From Lentzea californiensis (GTDB lineage Bacteria; Actinomycetota; Actinomycetes; Mycobacteriales; Pseudonocardiaceae), in NCBI RefSeq assembly GCF_024648825.1, contig NZ_JANBBE010000014.1, forward strand, positions 62,001 through 126,000: a stretch of DNA of 64,000 nt, written 5' to 3'. The translations under genes and the position numbers were made by a program. The notes below the pieces were generated by a model that worked only from the letters and a program-made list of their open reading frames with translations, ran no database searches and was not told the DNA's origin. This document shows, one piece after another, positions 42,187 to 50,849 of this stretch. Position 1 is the stretch's first letter. Each line of letters opens with the position of its first letter.

Positions 42187-43893
42187 ATGTCTCGACACCG
42201 CGCTCTGCGGGCGAAGGTGAAGCGCGGAATCGCCAAATGGCCCGTGCTCATCGTCGTGCTCGTGGTGCTGCTCGGCCTCAGCTGGCTCGCCCTGTCGTGG
42301 GCCGGTGGGGTGCTCGACAAGCGCTCGCAGGCCTTGGCCCAGAACTGCAGCGAGGGCGACTCGGTGCTGCGCATCTCCGTGACGCCCAGCGTCGCGGAGG
42401 CCGTCAGGGACGTCGCCCACGCGTACAGCGCGACGCGGCCCGTCGTGTACGACCACTGCATCGCGATCGAAGTGATCTCCGCGGACTCCTCCGCGGTGCT
42501 CGAAGGCCTGACGACGGCGTGGGACGAGCAGAAGCTCGGCAAGCGCCCGCACGCGTGGCTGCCCGACTCGACGCTCTGGGCGAACCGGCTGTCCGCGCTG
42601 AACGCGAAGCTGGTCGGCTCGGCGCCGAAGTCCGTCGGCACGTCGCCGGTGCTGCTCGCGGCTCCCGAGGCCGCCGCGCCGGTGCTGAAGGACTTCCGCT
42701 GGTCGGACATGCCCGAGGTGACGGACTGGAGCAAGTACGGCCAGTCCTGGGGCCGGTTCAGCGTCGCGATGCCCGATCCCGCCACGAACACGGCCTCCGC
42801 GCTCGCGATCCAGGCGGCGCTGGCCGGCGGCAAGGGCCCGGTCACCGCGGAGTCGCTCGGATCGGACGCCGCGAAGGCCTCGCTGTCCAAGCTGGCCGCC
42901 ACGGTGCCGCCGGAGGTTCCGCCGACGACGCGGGACGCGTTGCGGCGACTGGGTGACAGCGCGACGGTCAACGCGGCGGGCTTCTCGGCCACTCCGGTGT
43001 CCGAAGTGGACCTGTTCAAGCACAACACGGGCAAGGAGGCCCCGTCGAAGCCGTTGGTGGGCGTGCTGCCCGCCGGCCCGGCTCCGGTGGCGGACTTCCC
43101 GTACGTCGCGCTGGGCGGCAGCGAGGTCGGCGAGGCGGAGGTGCGTGCGGCGCAGGCGTTCCGCGACTTCATGACCGAACCCTCGCAGCAGGCGATCCTG
43201 GCGCGCGGCGGCCTGCGGGTGGAGTCCACTCAGGACCGTCCGTCACCTTCGCCGGGCGTGTCCTGGTCCCCCGTCACGGAGAACCTGGTCGCCGCCGACG
43301 CGACGACCACGCAGCAGCTCTCCTCCGCCTGGGCGTCGGCGGACCGCGGCGGGCAGGTCGTCACGGTGCTGACGGACGTCTCGACGTCGATGAAACCCAG
43401 GCTGGACAAGGTGAAGGCGGCCCTGCGCGGTCAGGTCGACAGGTCCGTCTCGGGGTCGTTCGGGCTGTGGGAGTTCGCCCGCGACCTCGACGGCTCGAAG
43501 CCGCACAAGCAACTCGTCGCCACCGGTCCCGTCAGCGAGAAGCGCGACGCGTTGCGCAGGTCGATCGACGCGCTCAAGACGGCGGACGGCTCGCAGCTCT
43601 ACACCGCGCTGGCGGCCTGCTACGAGACGGCGCACGACGGCTTCGTGGCCGGGCGGGTCAACCGGGTCGTGGTGATCACCGACAGCACCTCGGACGGCGG
43701 GATCGACCTGGCGGCGCTGAAGGCGCAGCTGCACGGGACCGACCTGCCGGTCAGCTTCATCGCCATCGGCGGCGAGGTCGACAAGGCCACGCTGACGGAC
43801 ATCGCGCAGACGACCGGCGGGTCGGTGTCGGTGGTGGAGAACGTGGACGGCGTGGAGGCGGCGCTCGGTCAGGTGCTGTCGACGAACGCCTGA
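42187..43893 (+). CDS. Membrane-anchored substrate-binding-like plus VWA domain protein
   Basis: This 568-residue protein has a basic N-terminus, one transmembrane helix at about 18-40, an extracytoplasmic domain resembling solute-binding proteins (about 55-350), then a von Willebrand A domain (about 385-560). The VWA domain has an intact MIDAS motif, VLTDVSTSMKP (DxSxS), and VNRVVVITDSTSDGG. It probably binds a partner through a metal outside the cell. A TAGCGT -10 lies at 42138-42143 and GAGGG precedes the ATG. Confidence 0.87.
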   Translation: MSRHRALRAKVKRGIAKWPVLIVVLVVLLGLSWLALSWAGGVLDKRSQALAQNCSEGDSVLRISVTPSVAEAVRDVAHAYSATRPVVYDHCIAIEVISADSSAVLEGLTTAWDEQKLGKRPHAWLPDSTLWANRLSALNAKLVGSAPKSVGTSPVLLAAPEAAAPVLKDFRWSDMPEVTDWSKYGQSWGRFSVAMPDPATNTASALAIQAALAGGKGPVTAESLGSDAAKASLSKLAATVPPEVPPTTRDALRRLGDSATVNAAGFSATPVSEVDLFKHNTGKEAPSKPLVGVLPAGPAPVADFPYVALGGSEVGEAEVRAAQAFRDFMTEPSQQAILARGGLRVESTQDRPSPSPGVSWSPVTENLVAADATTTQQLSSAWASADRGGQVVTVLTDVSTSMKPRLDKVKAALRGQVDRSVSGSFGLWEFARDLDGSKPHKQLVATGPVSEKRDALRRSIDALKTADGSQLYTALAACYETAHDGFVAGRVNRVVVITDSTSDGGIDLAALKAQLHGTDLPVSFIAIGGEVDKATLTDIAQTTGGSVSVVENVDGVEAALGQVLSTNA

Positions 43894-43911
43894 CCGAGCG
43901 CGACCGGTCGC

Positions 43912-44727
43912 TCAGGCGGCGTTGAAGCGGTCGGGGTCCGGACCGGTGCGGGTCCCGTTGTCGAGCTCGGTGATCACGAGCATGTCGTCCTGGGCCAGCT
44001 CGAAGTCGAAGATGTCGATGTTCTCCTTGACCCGGTAGGGCGTGACGGACTTCGGGATCACGACGTTGCCGAGCTGGACGTGCCAGCGCAGCACGATCTG
44101 GGCCGGGGTCTTGCCGTACTTGTCGGCGAGACCGGTGATGTCCGGTTCGCGCAGCAACGCGCCGCCCTGCGCGAGCGGCGACCACGCCTCGGTGACGATG
44201 CGGTGCGTCACGTGCACCTTGCGCATCTCTTCTTGCTGCAGCAACGGGTGCAGCTCGATCTGGTTCACCGCCGGGGTGGTCGGGAACTCGTCGAACAGGC
44301 GCTGCAGGTGTGGTGTGTGGAAGTTCGAGACGCCGATCGCGCGCACGCGGCCGTCGGCGTAGAGCTTCTCCAGAGCGCGCCACGTGTCGGCGTAGAGGTC
44401 GCGCTCGGGTGTCGGCCAGTGGATGAGGTAGAGGTCGAGCACGTCGCGGCGCAGGCGGCGCATGCTCTCGTCGAACGCGCGCAGCGTCGCGTCGTGGCCC
44501 TGGTCGGCGTTCCACAGCTTGGTGGTGACGAACAGGTCCGGCACGCCGGCGATCGCGTCGCCGACGCCGGACTCGTTGCCGTAGGCCGCGGCCGTGTCGA
44601 TGCTGCGGTAGCCGGCCTCGATGGCCGTCGTGACCGCACCGGCCACCTGGTCCTCCGGCACCTGGTAGACGCCGAAGCCGAGTTGGGGGATCCGTACTCC
44701 GTTGTTCAACGCAATCAGCGGAACCAT
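43912..44727 (-). CDS. Aldo/keto reductase
   Basis: This 271-residue NADPH-dependent TIM-barrel enzyme has the catalytic tetrad: Asp in YRSIDTAAAYGNE, Tyr in AAYGNE, Lys in FVTTKLWN and His in LYLIHWPTP. It also has the AKR signature IGVSNFHTPHLQ and the cofactor motif VIPKSVTPYRVKEN. It resembles 2,5-diketo-gluconate reductase-type AKRs. Its start lies 13 bases inside the frameshifted WYL regulator gene, so both were probably one transcript. Confidence 0.93.
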   Translation of the reverse strand: MVPLIALNNGVRIPQLGFGVYQVPEDQVAGAVTTAIEAGYRSIDTAAAYGNESGVGDAIAGVPDLFVTTKLWNADQGHDATLRAFDESMRRLRRDVLDLYLIHWPTPERDLYADTWRALEKLYADGRVRAIGVSNFHTPHLQRLFDEFPTTPAVNQIELHPLLQQEEMRKVHVTHRIVTEAWSPLAQGGALLREPDITGLADKYGKTPAQIVLRWHVQLGNVVIPKSVTPYRVKENIDIFDFELAQDDMLVITELDNGTRTGPDPDRFNAA

Positions 44728-45687
44728 GCCCGTAGCTTCGCATCGTTGTAGACGTCCTGCATCGCCTCGATTGTTTCGACGATGTCGCGCCGCACCTCGT
44801 CCGGTGCCAGCACTTCCACGTCCGCGCCGAATTTGAGCAGGTCAGCCACAGCGTGCCGGTTCGACTCGGTGGGGAAGCCGAACTCCTCCCCCGGTTCGGG
44901 TGCGAGGTCCCGGATCACGCGTGCCTGATGACCGCTGAGCAGGTACTGGGTCTTGTCCAGGCCGGAGCGCGTCATGCGGACCGTGACGCGTTCGCCGTAC
45001 ATGCGGGCCTCGAACTGCTCCGACCACTCCGCCCAGAACCGCGCGAGGTCGAAGTCCCCGGGACGTTCGAACGTGTCCGGTGTGGCGTGGAGCGCGAGCA
45101 CCCGCGAGACGCGGTAGGTGCGGCCGCTGCCGACGAAGTACCAGGTGCCCGCCTTCAGCACGAGCCCGTACGGGTCGACCTCGCGTTCGACGGTCTGGTC
45201 GCCCCAGCGCCGGTAGGTCATGCGGACCCTGCGCTGCTCCCAGACGGCGTCGGCGATGGTTGGCGAGGTGCTCGGTGGGCTCGTCGCCGCGGAACCACGT
45301 CGGGGTGTCGAGGTGGAAGCGCTGGCGGATCTGCTCGGCCCGGGTCCGCAACTCCGTGGGCAGCGCGGCGAGGAGCTTGAGCTGGGCGGCGGCCGCGAAC
45401 TCCCCCAGCCCCAGCGCCTGCGCGGGTCCGGGGAGACCGGCGAGGAACAGCGACTGCGCCTCGTCCGTCGTCAGGCCGGTGAGGCGGGTGCGGTAGCCGT
45501 CGACCAGCTGGTAACCGCCCGCCGGGCCGCGGTCGGAGTAGATCGGGATGCCGGAGGCGGAGAGGGCCTCGACGTCGCGGTAGATCGTGCGCGGCGAGAC
45601 CTCCAGTTCGGACGCCAGTTCGTCGGCCGTCATCCGGCCCCTTCCCTGCAGGAGCAGGAGGACCTGGAGGAGCCTGCCGGATTTCAT
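44715..45687 (-). pseudogene. WYL-domain transcriptional regulator, broken by a one-base frameshift
   Basis: The N-terminal half begins at the ATG at 45687: GRLLQVLLLLQGRGRMTADE, then LEVSPRTIYRDVEALSASGI and YSDRGPAGGYQL, a YafY/DeoR-type helix-turn-helix. At about 45258-45265 the frame shifts after GDEPTEHLA. The other frame continues TIADAVWEQRRVRMTYRRWG and the WYL domain (VDPYGLVLKAGTWYFVGSG) to the stop at 44715. One extra base in the run GGTTGG explains the break. Either the gene is inactive or the read contains an error. An inverted repeat operator lies upstream. Confidence 0.85.
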
Positions 45688-45695
45688 GGAATGAA

Positions 45696-45714
45696 CCTGA
45701 CACGATCTGTCAGG
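45696..45714. promoter_or_regulatory. Operator CCTGACA-N5-TGTCAGG
   Basis: A perfect 7-bp inverted repeat with a 5-base centre lies between the WYL regulator and the divergent DUF3224 gene. TGACA-N-TGTCA sites are the form expected for YafY/WYL regulators, so this is the probable target of the adjacent regulator. Confidence 0.75.
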
Positions 45715-45736
45715 AATTACCAGCAGAGTGGTCCGC

Positions 45737-46114
45737 ATGAAGGCAACCGGAACCATCGAAGTGAAGAGCTGGGACGAGAAGACCTGGGACGGCCGGTCCT
45801 ACAAAGACGTCGAGGGCCGCAAGCTCACCGAGGCGCACGTCCAGTTCGGGTACGCGGGCGACGTCAGCGGCACCGGGAGCTGCCGGTACCTCATGTACTA
45901 CGGCGACGACGTGGCGTGGACGACCGCGATCGAGGAGATCACGACGGACGAGGGCACGCTGGTGCTGCGGCACGTCGGCGCGTACCGGTCCTCTGTGGAG
46001 GCTGTCATCGAGATCGTCGACGGCACCGGGAAGTACCTGAACGCGCGAGGTGCGGTGACGGTGGACTGGGCGGAGGATGGCAGCGGCACCTACACCCTGG
46101 AGTACGAGGTCTGA
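45737..46114 (+). CDS. DUF3224 protein
   Basis: This 125-residue beta-rich protein has KATGTIEVKSWDEKTWDG, then GDVSGTGSCRYLMYYGDD and GTGKYLNARGAVTVDWAEDG. This is the DUF3224 family, an allene-oxide-cyclase-like barrel of unknown function, typically encoded opposite WYL/YafY regulators as here. The ATG at 45737 is used. It is followed by two further genes at very short spacing. Confidence 0.87.
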   Translation: MKATGTIEVKSWDEKTWDGRSYKDVEGRKLTEAHVQFGYAGDVSGTGSCRYLMYYGDDVAWTTAIEEITTDEGTLVLRHVGAYRSSVEAVIEIVDGTGKYLNARGAVTVDWAEDGSGTYTLEYEV

Positions 46115-46116
46115 CG

Positions 46117-46776
46117 ATGACCAACGCCCCTCTCTACGACGCGGCCAAGGAACGGATCACCGCGCTGGTCTCCGGCGCGGATCCCCAGACACCCGTGCCG
46201 GCGACGCCCGGCTGGTCGGTCAAGGACGTGGTGGCGCACCTCGCCGGCGGTCTGCGCGACTTCGCGGACCGCCGGTTCGACGGTGTCGAGTCGGGCGAGT
46301 GGGGCGAACGGCAGGTGCGCGACCGCCGCGACAACTCGCTGGCCGACGCCTTCGCCGAGTGGGACGCCAACCTGGAACTGGCCCGGCCGCTGTTCGACAC
46401 GCCGATGGGGCCGGTCCTCGTGGCCGAGGTGATCGCGCACGAGCACGACCTCCGTTCGGCGCTGGGGGTGCCGGGCGAGCGGGACGGCGTCGAGGTGCGG
46501 GCGGCGCTGGTGAAGCCGTTGCAGCAGCTCGACCAGCGGATGCGGGAGAACGACGTGCCGGCGTTGCGGATCACGCTCGAGCACGGCGACCGGGTGCTCG
46601 GGCACGGCGAGCCCGCCGGGACGTTGCGGACGACGTCGTTCGAGCTGATGCGGGCCATCGGCGGGCGGCGGTCGGCCGACCAGATCAAGGCACTGGACTG
46701 GGACGGCGATCCGGACGTCTGGATCGCCGCCCTGGCGTTGTTCGGACGGCACCGGCCGGAGCCGTTCGAGGAGTAA
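46117..46776 (+). CDS. Mycothiol-dependent maleylpyruvate isomerase-like (DinB superfamily) protein
   Basis: The 219 residues begin with an MDMPI_N/DinB four-helix pattern (TPGWSVKDVVAHLAGGLRDF, then EVIAHEHDLRSALGVPGERD near 110), where the histidines are the usual metal ligands. A C-terminal domain follows (ELMRAIGGRRSADQIKALDW). In actinobacteria such proteins use mycothiol; the reaction is unknown. It starts two bases after the DUF3224 stop. Confidence 0.85.
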   Translation: MTNAPLYDAAKERITALVSGADPQTPVPATPGWSVKDVVAHLAGGLRDFADRRFDGVESGEWGERQVRDRRDNSLADAFAEWDANLELARPLFDTPMGPVLVAEVIAHEHDLRSALGVPGERDGVEVRAALVKPLQQLDQRMRENDVPALRITLEHGDRVLGHGEPAGTLRTTSFELMRAIGGRRSADQIKALDWDGDPDVWIAALALFGRHRPEPFEE

Positions 46777-46787
46777 GTTCCTCCGGC

Positions 46788-47393
46788 GTGAGCGACTGGC
46801 TGGCGGACACGCGGGACTCCTACGACACGGTCGCGGTCAGCTACGCCGACCAGACGCGCGACCTCCTGGACGGCCTCCCGCACCTGCGGGCGGCGCTGCG
46901 GTTGTTCGCGGAGGAGGTGCGCGGTCCCGTCGCGGACGTCGGTTGCGGGCCGGGCAGCATCACCGCGCTCCTGCACGGACTGGGCGTGGACGCGTTCGGC
47001 ATCGACCTCTCCCCCGCGATGATCGCGCTGGCCCGGCGGAACCACCCCGGCCTGCGGTTCGAGGTGGGGTCGATGACCGAACCGCTCCCCGAGGCGGTCG
47101 GCGGGATCATCGCCTGGTGGTCGCTGATCCACGTACCGGACGACGACGTGCCCGCGGTGTTCGGGCACTTCCGCGAAGCGCTGCGGCCGGACGGGTTGCT
47201 GCAGCTGGGTTTCCACGTCGGCGACGAGACGCGGCTCAAGACGCAGGGCTACGGCGGGCATCCGATGCGCGTGCACGTGCACCTGCGACGGCCCGAGCGG
47301 GTCGCGCAGTGGCTGCGGGCGGCCGGGTTCACCGTCGAGGCGCGGTGGCTGCTCGGCGAGGACGGGGCGGTCCTGTTCGCGCGGCGCGGGTGA
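46788..47393 (+). CDS. SAM-dependent methyltransferase (class I)
   Basis: The 201 residues contain VADVGCGPGSITALL (motif I, near 50), AFGIDLSPAMIALAR (motif II) and IIAWWSLIHVPDDDVP (motif IV). Its substrate is unknown; it is probably a small molecule given the size. The GTG start follows the previous stop after 11 bases. It may form an operon with the two upstream genes. Confidence 0.88.
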   Translation: MSDWLADTRDSYDTVAVSYADQTRDLLDGLPHLRAALRLFAEEVRGPVADVGCGPGSITALLHGLGVDAFGIDLSPAMIALARRNHPGLRFEVGSMTEPLPEAVGGIIAWWSLIHVPDDDVPAVFGHFREALRPDGLLQLGFHVGDETRLKTQGYGGHPMRVHVHLRRPERVAQWLRAAGFTVEARWLLGEDGAVLFARRG

Positions 47394-47405
47394 GACGATC
47401 TGACC

Positions 47406-47588
47406 GTGTCAGATGAACAGACGTGTCAGCGGTGCGGCGAGACGGTGGAGCTGGAGGAGGAAGACTTCGAGCTGTTCGAGCGGATGCACCCCGACTGCTT
47501 CCACTTCGCGTTCGAGCACGACCTGAACCAGCCGGGCATCGGCGCCGACGAGAACTGCGGCGACGACGCCTGCCCCGTCGCCGTGTGA
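47406..47588 (+). CDS. Small acidic CxxC protein
   Basis: This 60-residue protein has CQRCGETVELEEEDFELFER at residues 7-26 and HPDCFHFAFEHDL after it, with further Cys near the end. The first CxxC and later Cys/His look able to bind one zinc. No family is recognised. It closes the operon-like run starting at 45737 and is followed at once by a very strong hairpin. Confidence 0.72.
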   Translation: MSDEQTCQRCGETVELEEEDFELFERMHPDCFHFAFEHDLNQPGIGADENCGDDACPVAV

Positions 47589-47590
47589 CG

Positions 47591-47643
47591 TTGATGAGGG
47601 GAGCTTTCATAAACCTGGGGTTTATGAAAGCTCCCCTCATCAA
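47591..47643. terminator. 25-bp perfect hairpin with a 3-base loop
   Basis: The arm at 47591-47615 (begins TTGATGAGGGGAGC, ends ATAAACC) is an exact reverse complement of 47619-47643, with loop TGG. It is AT-richer than its surroundings and sits between the converging CxxC gene and gcvP, so it can terminate both. The length and perfection suggest a dispersed, mobile-like terminator element rather than an ordinary terminator. Confidence 0.88.
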
Positions 47644-47648
47644 GTACG

Positions 47649-50543
47649 TCAGTTGCTGTACGCCGAGAGCGGCGGACAGGAGCAGACCAGGTTGCGGTCA
47701 CCCTTCGCGCCGTCGATGCGGCGGACGGGCGGCCAGATCTTCGGAGTCGCGCTCTGGCCCGCCGGGAACACGGCCTCTTCGCGGGTGTACGGGTGGTTCC
47801 ACTCGCCGACGGTCACGCAGGCCGCGGTGTGCGGGGCGTTGCGCAGCGGGTTGTCCTCGACGGGCCAGTCGCCGGCGCCGACGCGGTCGATCTCGCGCTT
47901 GATGGCGATCATGGCGTCGATGAACCTGTCGATCTCGGCCAGGTCCTCGGACTCGGTCGGCTCGACCATCAGGGTGCCGGCGACCGGGAACGACATCGTC
48001 GGGGCGTGCAGGCCGTAGTCGGCGAGCCGCTTCGCGACGTCGTCCACCGTCACGCCGGTGGCCTTGGTGATCGGGCGCAGGTCGAGGATGCACTCGTGGG
48101 CCACGAAGCCGCCCTCGCCGGTGTAGAGGACCGGGTAGTGCTCGTCCAGCCTCCGCGCCACGTAGTTCGCGGCGGCCACGGCGGTCAGGGTCGCGCGGCG
48201 CAGGCCGTCGCCGCCCATCATGCGCACGTACGCCCACGAGATCGGCAGGATCGACGCGGAACCCCACGGGGCGCCCGAGATCGGTCCGACACCGGTGGCC
48301 GGTCCCGCCGTCGGCTGCAGCGGGTGGTTCGGCAGGAACGGGGCGAGGTGGGACTTCACGCCGATCGGGCCGACGCCGGGGCCACCGCCGCCGTGCGGGA
48401 TGCAGAACGTCTTGTGCAGGTTCAGGTGCGAGACGTCCGAGCCGAACTTGCCGTAGCGGGCCAGGCCGATCAACGCGTTGAGGTTCGCGCCGTCGACGTA
48501 GACCTGGCCGCCCGCGTCGTGGACCAGGCCGCAGACCTCGCGGACGGTGTCCTCGTACACGCCGTGGGTCGACGGGTAGGTGATCATGATCGCGGCGAGG
48601 TCGTCGGCGTGCTCGGCGACCGTCGTGCGCAGGTGACCCATGTCGATGTTGCCCTTGTCGTCGCACTTCACGACGACGACGCGCATGCCGGCCATGACGG
48701 CGGACGCGGCGTTGGTGCCGTGGGCGGACGACGGGATCAGGCAGACGTCGCGGGCGGCGTTGCCGTTCGCGCGGTGGTAGGCGCGGATCGCCAGCAGGCC
48801 CGCGAACTCACCCTGCGAACCGGCGTTGGGCTGCAGCGACACGGCGTCGTAGCCGGTGACCTCGGCGAGCCAGGCCTCCAGGTCGGACACGATCTTCAGC
48901 AGGCCCTTGGCGTCCTCGACGGGCGCGAACGGGTGCAGCGTCGAGAACTCCGGCCACGTGATGGACTCCATCTCCGCGGTGGCGTTCAGCTTCATCGTGC
49001 AGGAGCCGAGCGGGATCATGCTGCGGTCCAGGGCGACGTCCTTGTCGGACAGTGCGCGCAGGTAGCGCAGCAGCGCGGTCTCGGAGCGGTGCGCGTGGAA
49101 GACCGGGTGGGTCAGGTAGTCCGAGGTGCGGCGCAGGTCGGCCGGGATGCCGTCGGCGGTGTCGCCGTCGATGGCGTCCACATCGGACCCCTTGACACCG
49201 AAGGCTTCCCACACCGCGACGATGTGCGCGCGGGTCGTCTTCTCGTCGCAGGCGATCGCCACGACGTCGTCGTCGACCTTGCGGAGGTTGATGCCGGCCT
49301 CGCGCGCCTTCTCGACGACAGCGGCGGCCCGGCCCTCGACGCGCACCTGGACGGTGTCGAAGAACTCGCCGTGCACGACGTCGAGCCCGGCCTCGCACAG
49401 GCCCGTGGCGAGCACGGTGGCCAGGCGGTGCACGCGGGTCGCGATCGAACGCAGGCCCTCGGGACCGTGGTAGACGGCGTACATGGACGCGATCACGGCC
49501 AGCAGCACCTGTGCGGTGCAGATGTTCGACGTGGCCTTCTCGCGGCGGATGTGCTGCTCGCGCGTCTGCAGCGCGAGGCGGTAGGCCAGCGAGCCGTCGG
49601 CGTCGACGGAGACACCGACGAGACGGCCGGGCAGCTGACGCTCCAGACCGGACCGGACGGCCATGTAACCGGCGTGCGGGCCACCGAAGCCGATCGGCAC
49701 GCCGAAGCGCTGCGTGGTGCCGATGACGACGTCCGCGCCGATCTCACCCGGCGCGCGCAGCAGCGTCAGCGACAGCAGGTCGGCGACCACGACGGCCTGG
49801 GCGCCGGCGGCGTGGATCTCCTCGACCAACGCGGCCTGGTCGCGCACCACACCGGACGCGCCGGGGTACGACAGCAGCACGCCGAAGAAGTCGCCACCGA
49901 GGCCGAGGCCTTCGATGCCCTGGGAGAGGTCCGCGACGACGATCTCGATGCCGAGCGGCTCGGCGCGCGTCTCGATGACGGCCAGCGTCTGCGGCAGCGT
50001 GTCGGCGTCGATGACGAACTTGTTCGACTTGGACTTGCCGGCGCGGCGCACCAGCGTCATCGCCTCGGCGGCGGCGGTCGACTCGTCCAGCATGGACGCG
50101 TTCGCGACCGGCAGGCCCGTCAGGTCGCCGACCATGGTCTGGAAGTTCAGCAGCGCTTCGAGGCGGCCCTGCGAGATCTCGGGCTGGTACGGCGTGTACG
50201 CGGTGTACCAGGCGGGCGACTCGAGCACGTTGCGCAGGATCACGCCCGGCGTCACGGTGTCGTAGTAGCCGAGGCCGATCATCTGCGTCATCGGGCGGTT
50301 CTGCGACGCGAGCTCACGCAGCTCGGCCAGCGCCTCGGTCTCGGTGGCCGGGGCGGGCAGCTCCAGCACGAGGTCGCGCTCGTGGATGGACGAAGGCACC
50401 GCGTGCTGTGCCAGCTCCTCGAGCGACCCGACGCCGATGACGTCGAGGATGCGCGCGAGCTCGGCGGGGCGCGGACCCACGTGCCGGTCGGCGAACGGGG
50501 TGCCGTGCTCGAGAGCGGCGAGCGGAATGCGGTCCTGCGTCAT
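47649..50543 (-). CDS. gcvP: Glycine dehydrogenase (decarboxylating), P-protein
   Basis: This 964-residue single-chain P-protein of the glycine cleavage system decarboxylates glycine with PLP and passes the aminomethyl group to the lipoyl arm of GcvH. It has the N-terminal signature [22 protein letters not shown] [22 protein letters not shown] and the PLP-lysine site [19 protein letters not shown] near 715. The start is the ATG at 50543 with GGAGG upstream; a longer open frame runs into the riboswitch and is rejected. It is controlled by the tandem glycine riboswitch. gcvH lies about 4 kb upstream on the same strand; gcvT is not in the window. Confidence 0.97.
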   Translation of the reverse strand: MTQDRIPLAALEHGTPFADRHVGPRPAELARILDVIGVGSLEELAQHAVPSSIHERDLVLELPAPATETEALAELRELASQNRPMTQMIGLGYYDTVTPGVILRNVLESPAWYTAYTPYQPEISQGRLEALLNFQTMVGDLTGLPVANASMLDESTAAAEAMTLVRRAGKSKSNKFVIDADTLPQTLAVIETRAEPLGIEIVVADLSQGIEGLGLGGDFFGVLLSYPGASGVVRDQAALVEEIHAAGAQAVVVADLLSLTLLRAPGEIGADVVIGTTQRFGVPIGFGGPHAGYMAVRSGLERQLPGRLVGVSVDADGSLAYRLALQTREQHIRREKATSNICTAQVLLAVIASMYAVYHGPEGLRSIATRVHRLATVLATGLCEAGLDVVHGEFFDTVQVRVEGRAAAVVEKAREAGINLRKVDDDVVAIACDEKTTRAHIVAVWEAFGVKGSDVDAIDGDTADGIPADLRRTSDYLTHPVFHAHRSETALLRYLRALSDKDVALDRSMIPLGSCTMKLNATAEMESITWPEFSTLHPFAPVEDAKGLLKIVSDLEAWLAEVTGYDAVSLQPNAGSQGEFAGLLAIRAYHRANGNAARDVCLIPSSAHGTNAASAVMAGMRVVVVKCDDKGNIDMGHLRTTVAEHADDLAAIMITYPSTHGVYEDTVREVCGLVHDAGGQVYVDGANLNALIGLARYGKFGSDVSHLNLHKTFCIPHGGGGPGVGPIGVKSHLAPFLPNHPLQPTAGPATGVGPISGAPWGSASILPISWAYVRMMGGDGLRRATLTAVAAANYVARRLDEHYPVLYTGEGGFVAHECILDLRPITKATGVTVDDVAKRLADYGLHAPTMSFPVAGTLMVEPTESEDLAEIDRFIDAMIAIKREIDRVGAGDWPVEDNPLRNAPHTAACVTVGEWNHPYTREEAVFPAGQSATPKIWPPVRRIDGAKGDRNLVCSCPPLSAYSN

Positions 50544-50566
50544 CAAACGCCTCCGGGGGTGGCTGC

Positions 50567-50587
50567 GGGCACACGTGTCCTGTGCCC
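50567..50587 (-). promoter_or_regulatory. Expression-platform hairpin upstream of gcvP
   Basis: GGGCACA and TGTGCCC (7 bp, 7-base loop) lie between the riboswitch and the gcvP Shine-Dalgarno. It is a plausible switching element, though the exact pairing partner in the ligand-bound state cannot be told by eye. Confidence 0.5.
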
Positions 50588-50591
50588 TCCC

Positions 50592-50786
50592 CGCTCTGTC
50601 CGTACCCCGAAGGGCGCCTGAGAGGTTCACCCACCACGAGGATGGGCTTTCACCGTCGGCGGGATTCCCCTGCGGGGACTCCACTTTCCAGAGGCGTCTC
50701 GCTCTGGCGGTCCTGGATGCCTGAGAGGTTCCCGGGGAGGGACTTGCTCCTTCGGCGCCGGGCTCGAAGCCCGGGCTCTCCCGCCT
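50592..50786 (-). ncRNA. Tandem glycine riboswitch
   Basis: Reading the minus strand, aptamer 1 has GGGAGAG, GCGCCGAAGGAGCAA (50758-50744), AACCTCTCAGGC (50730-50719) and AGGACCG. Aptamer 2 has GGAGTCCCC, GCCGACGGTGAAAGCCC (50661-50645), AACCTCTCAGGC (50627-50616) and GGACAGAG (50601-50594). These are the conserved elements of the two-aptamer glycine riboswitch. It should turn gcvP on when glycine is plentiful. Confidence 0.95.
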
Positions 50787-50849
50787 GAGTTCAGCGACTA
50801 CCCGAGAAGAATACCCGCAGGCAGCTCGCGTAGTCCCTAGGGACGCGAC

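Noticed and set aside
47793-50621. 942-codon open frame antisense to gcvP
   Set aside because: A shadow of the high-GC gcvP codons; highly basic/acidic composition with no family resemblance, and it runs through the riboswitch.
50544-50684. N-terminal extension of GcvP by 47 codons
   Set aside because: It would translate the second riboswitch aptamer; the ATG at 50543 has a proper Shine-Dalgarno and matches family length.
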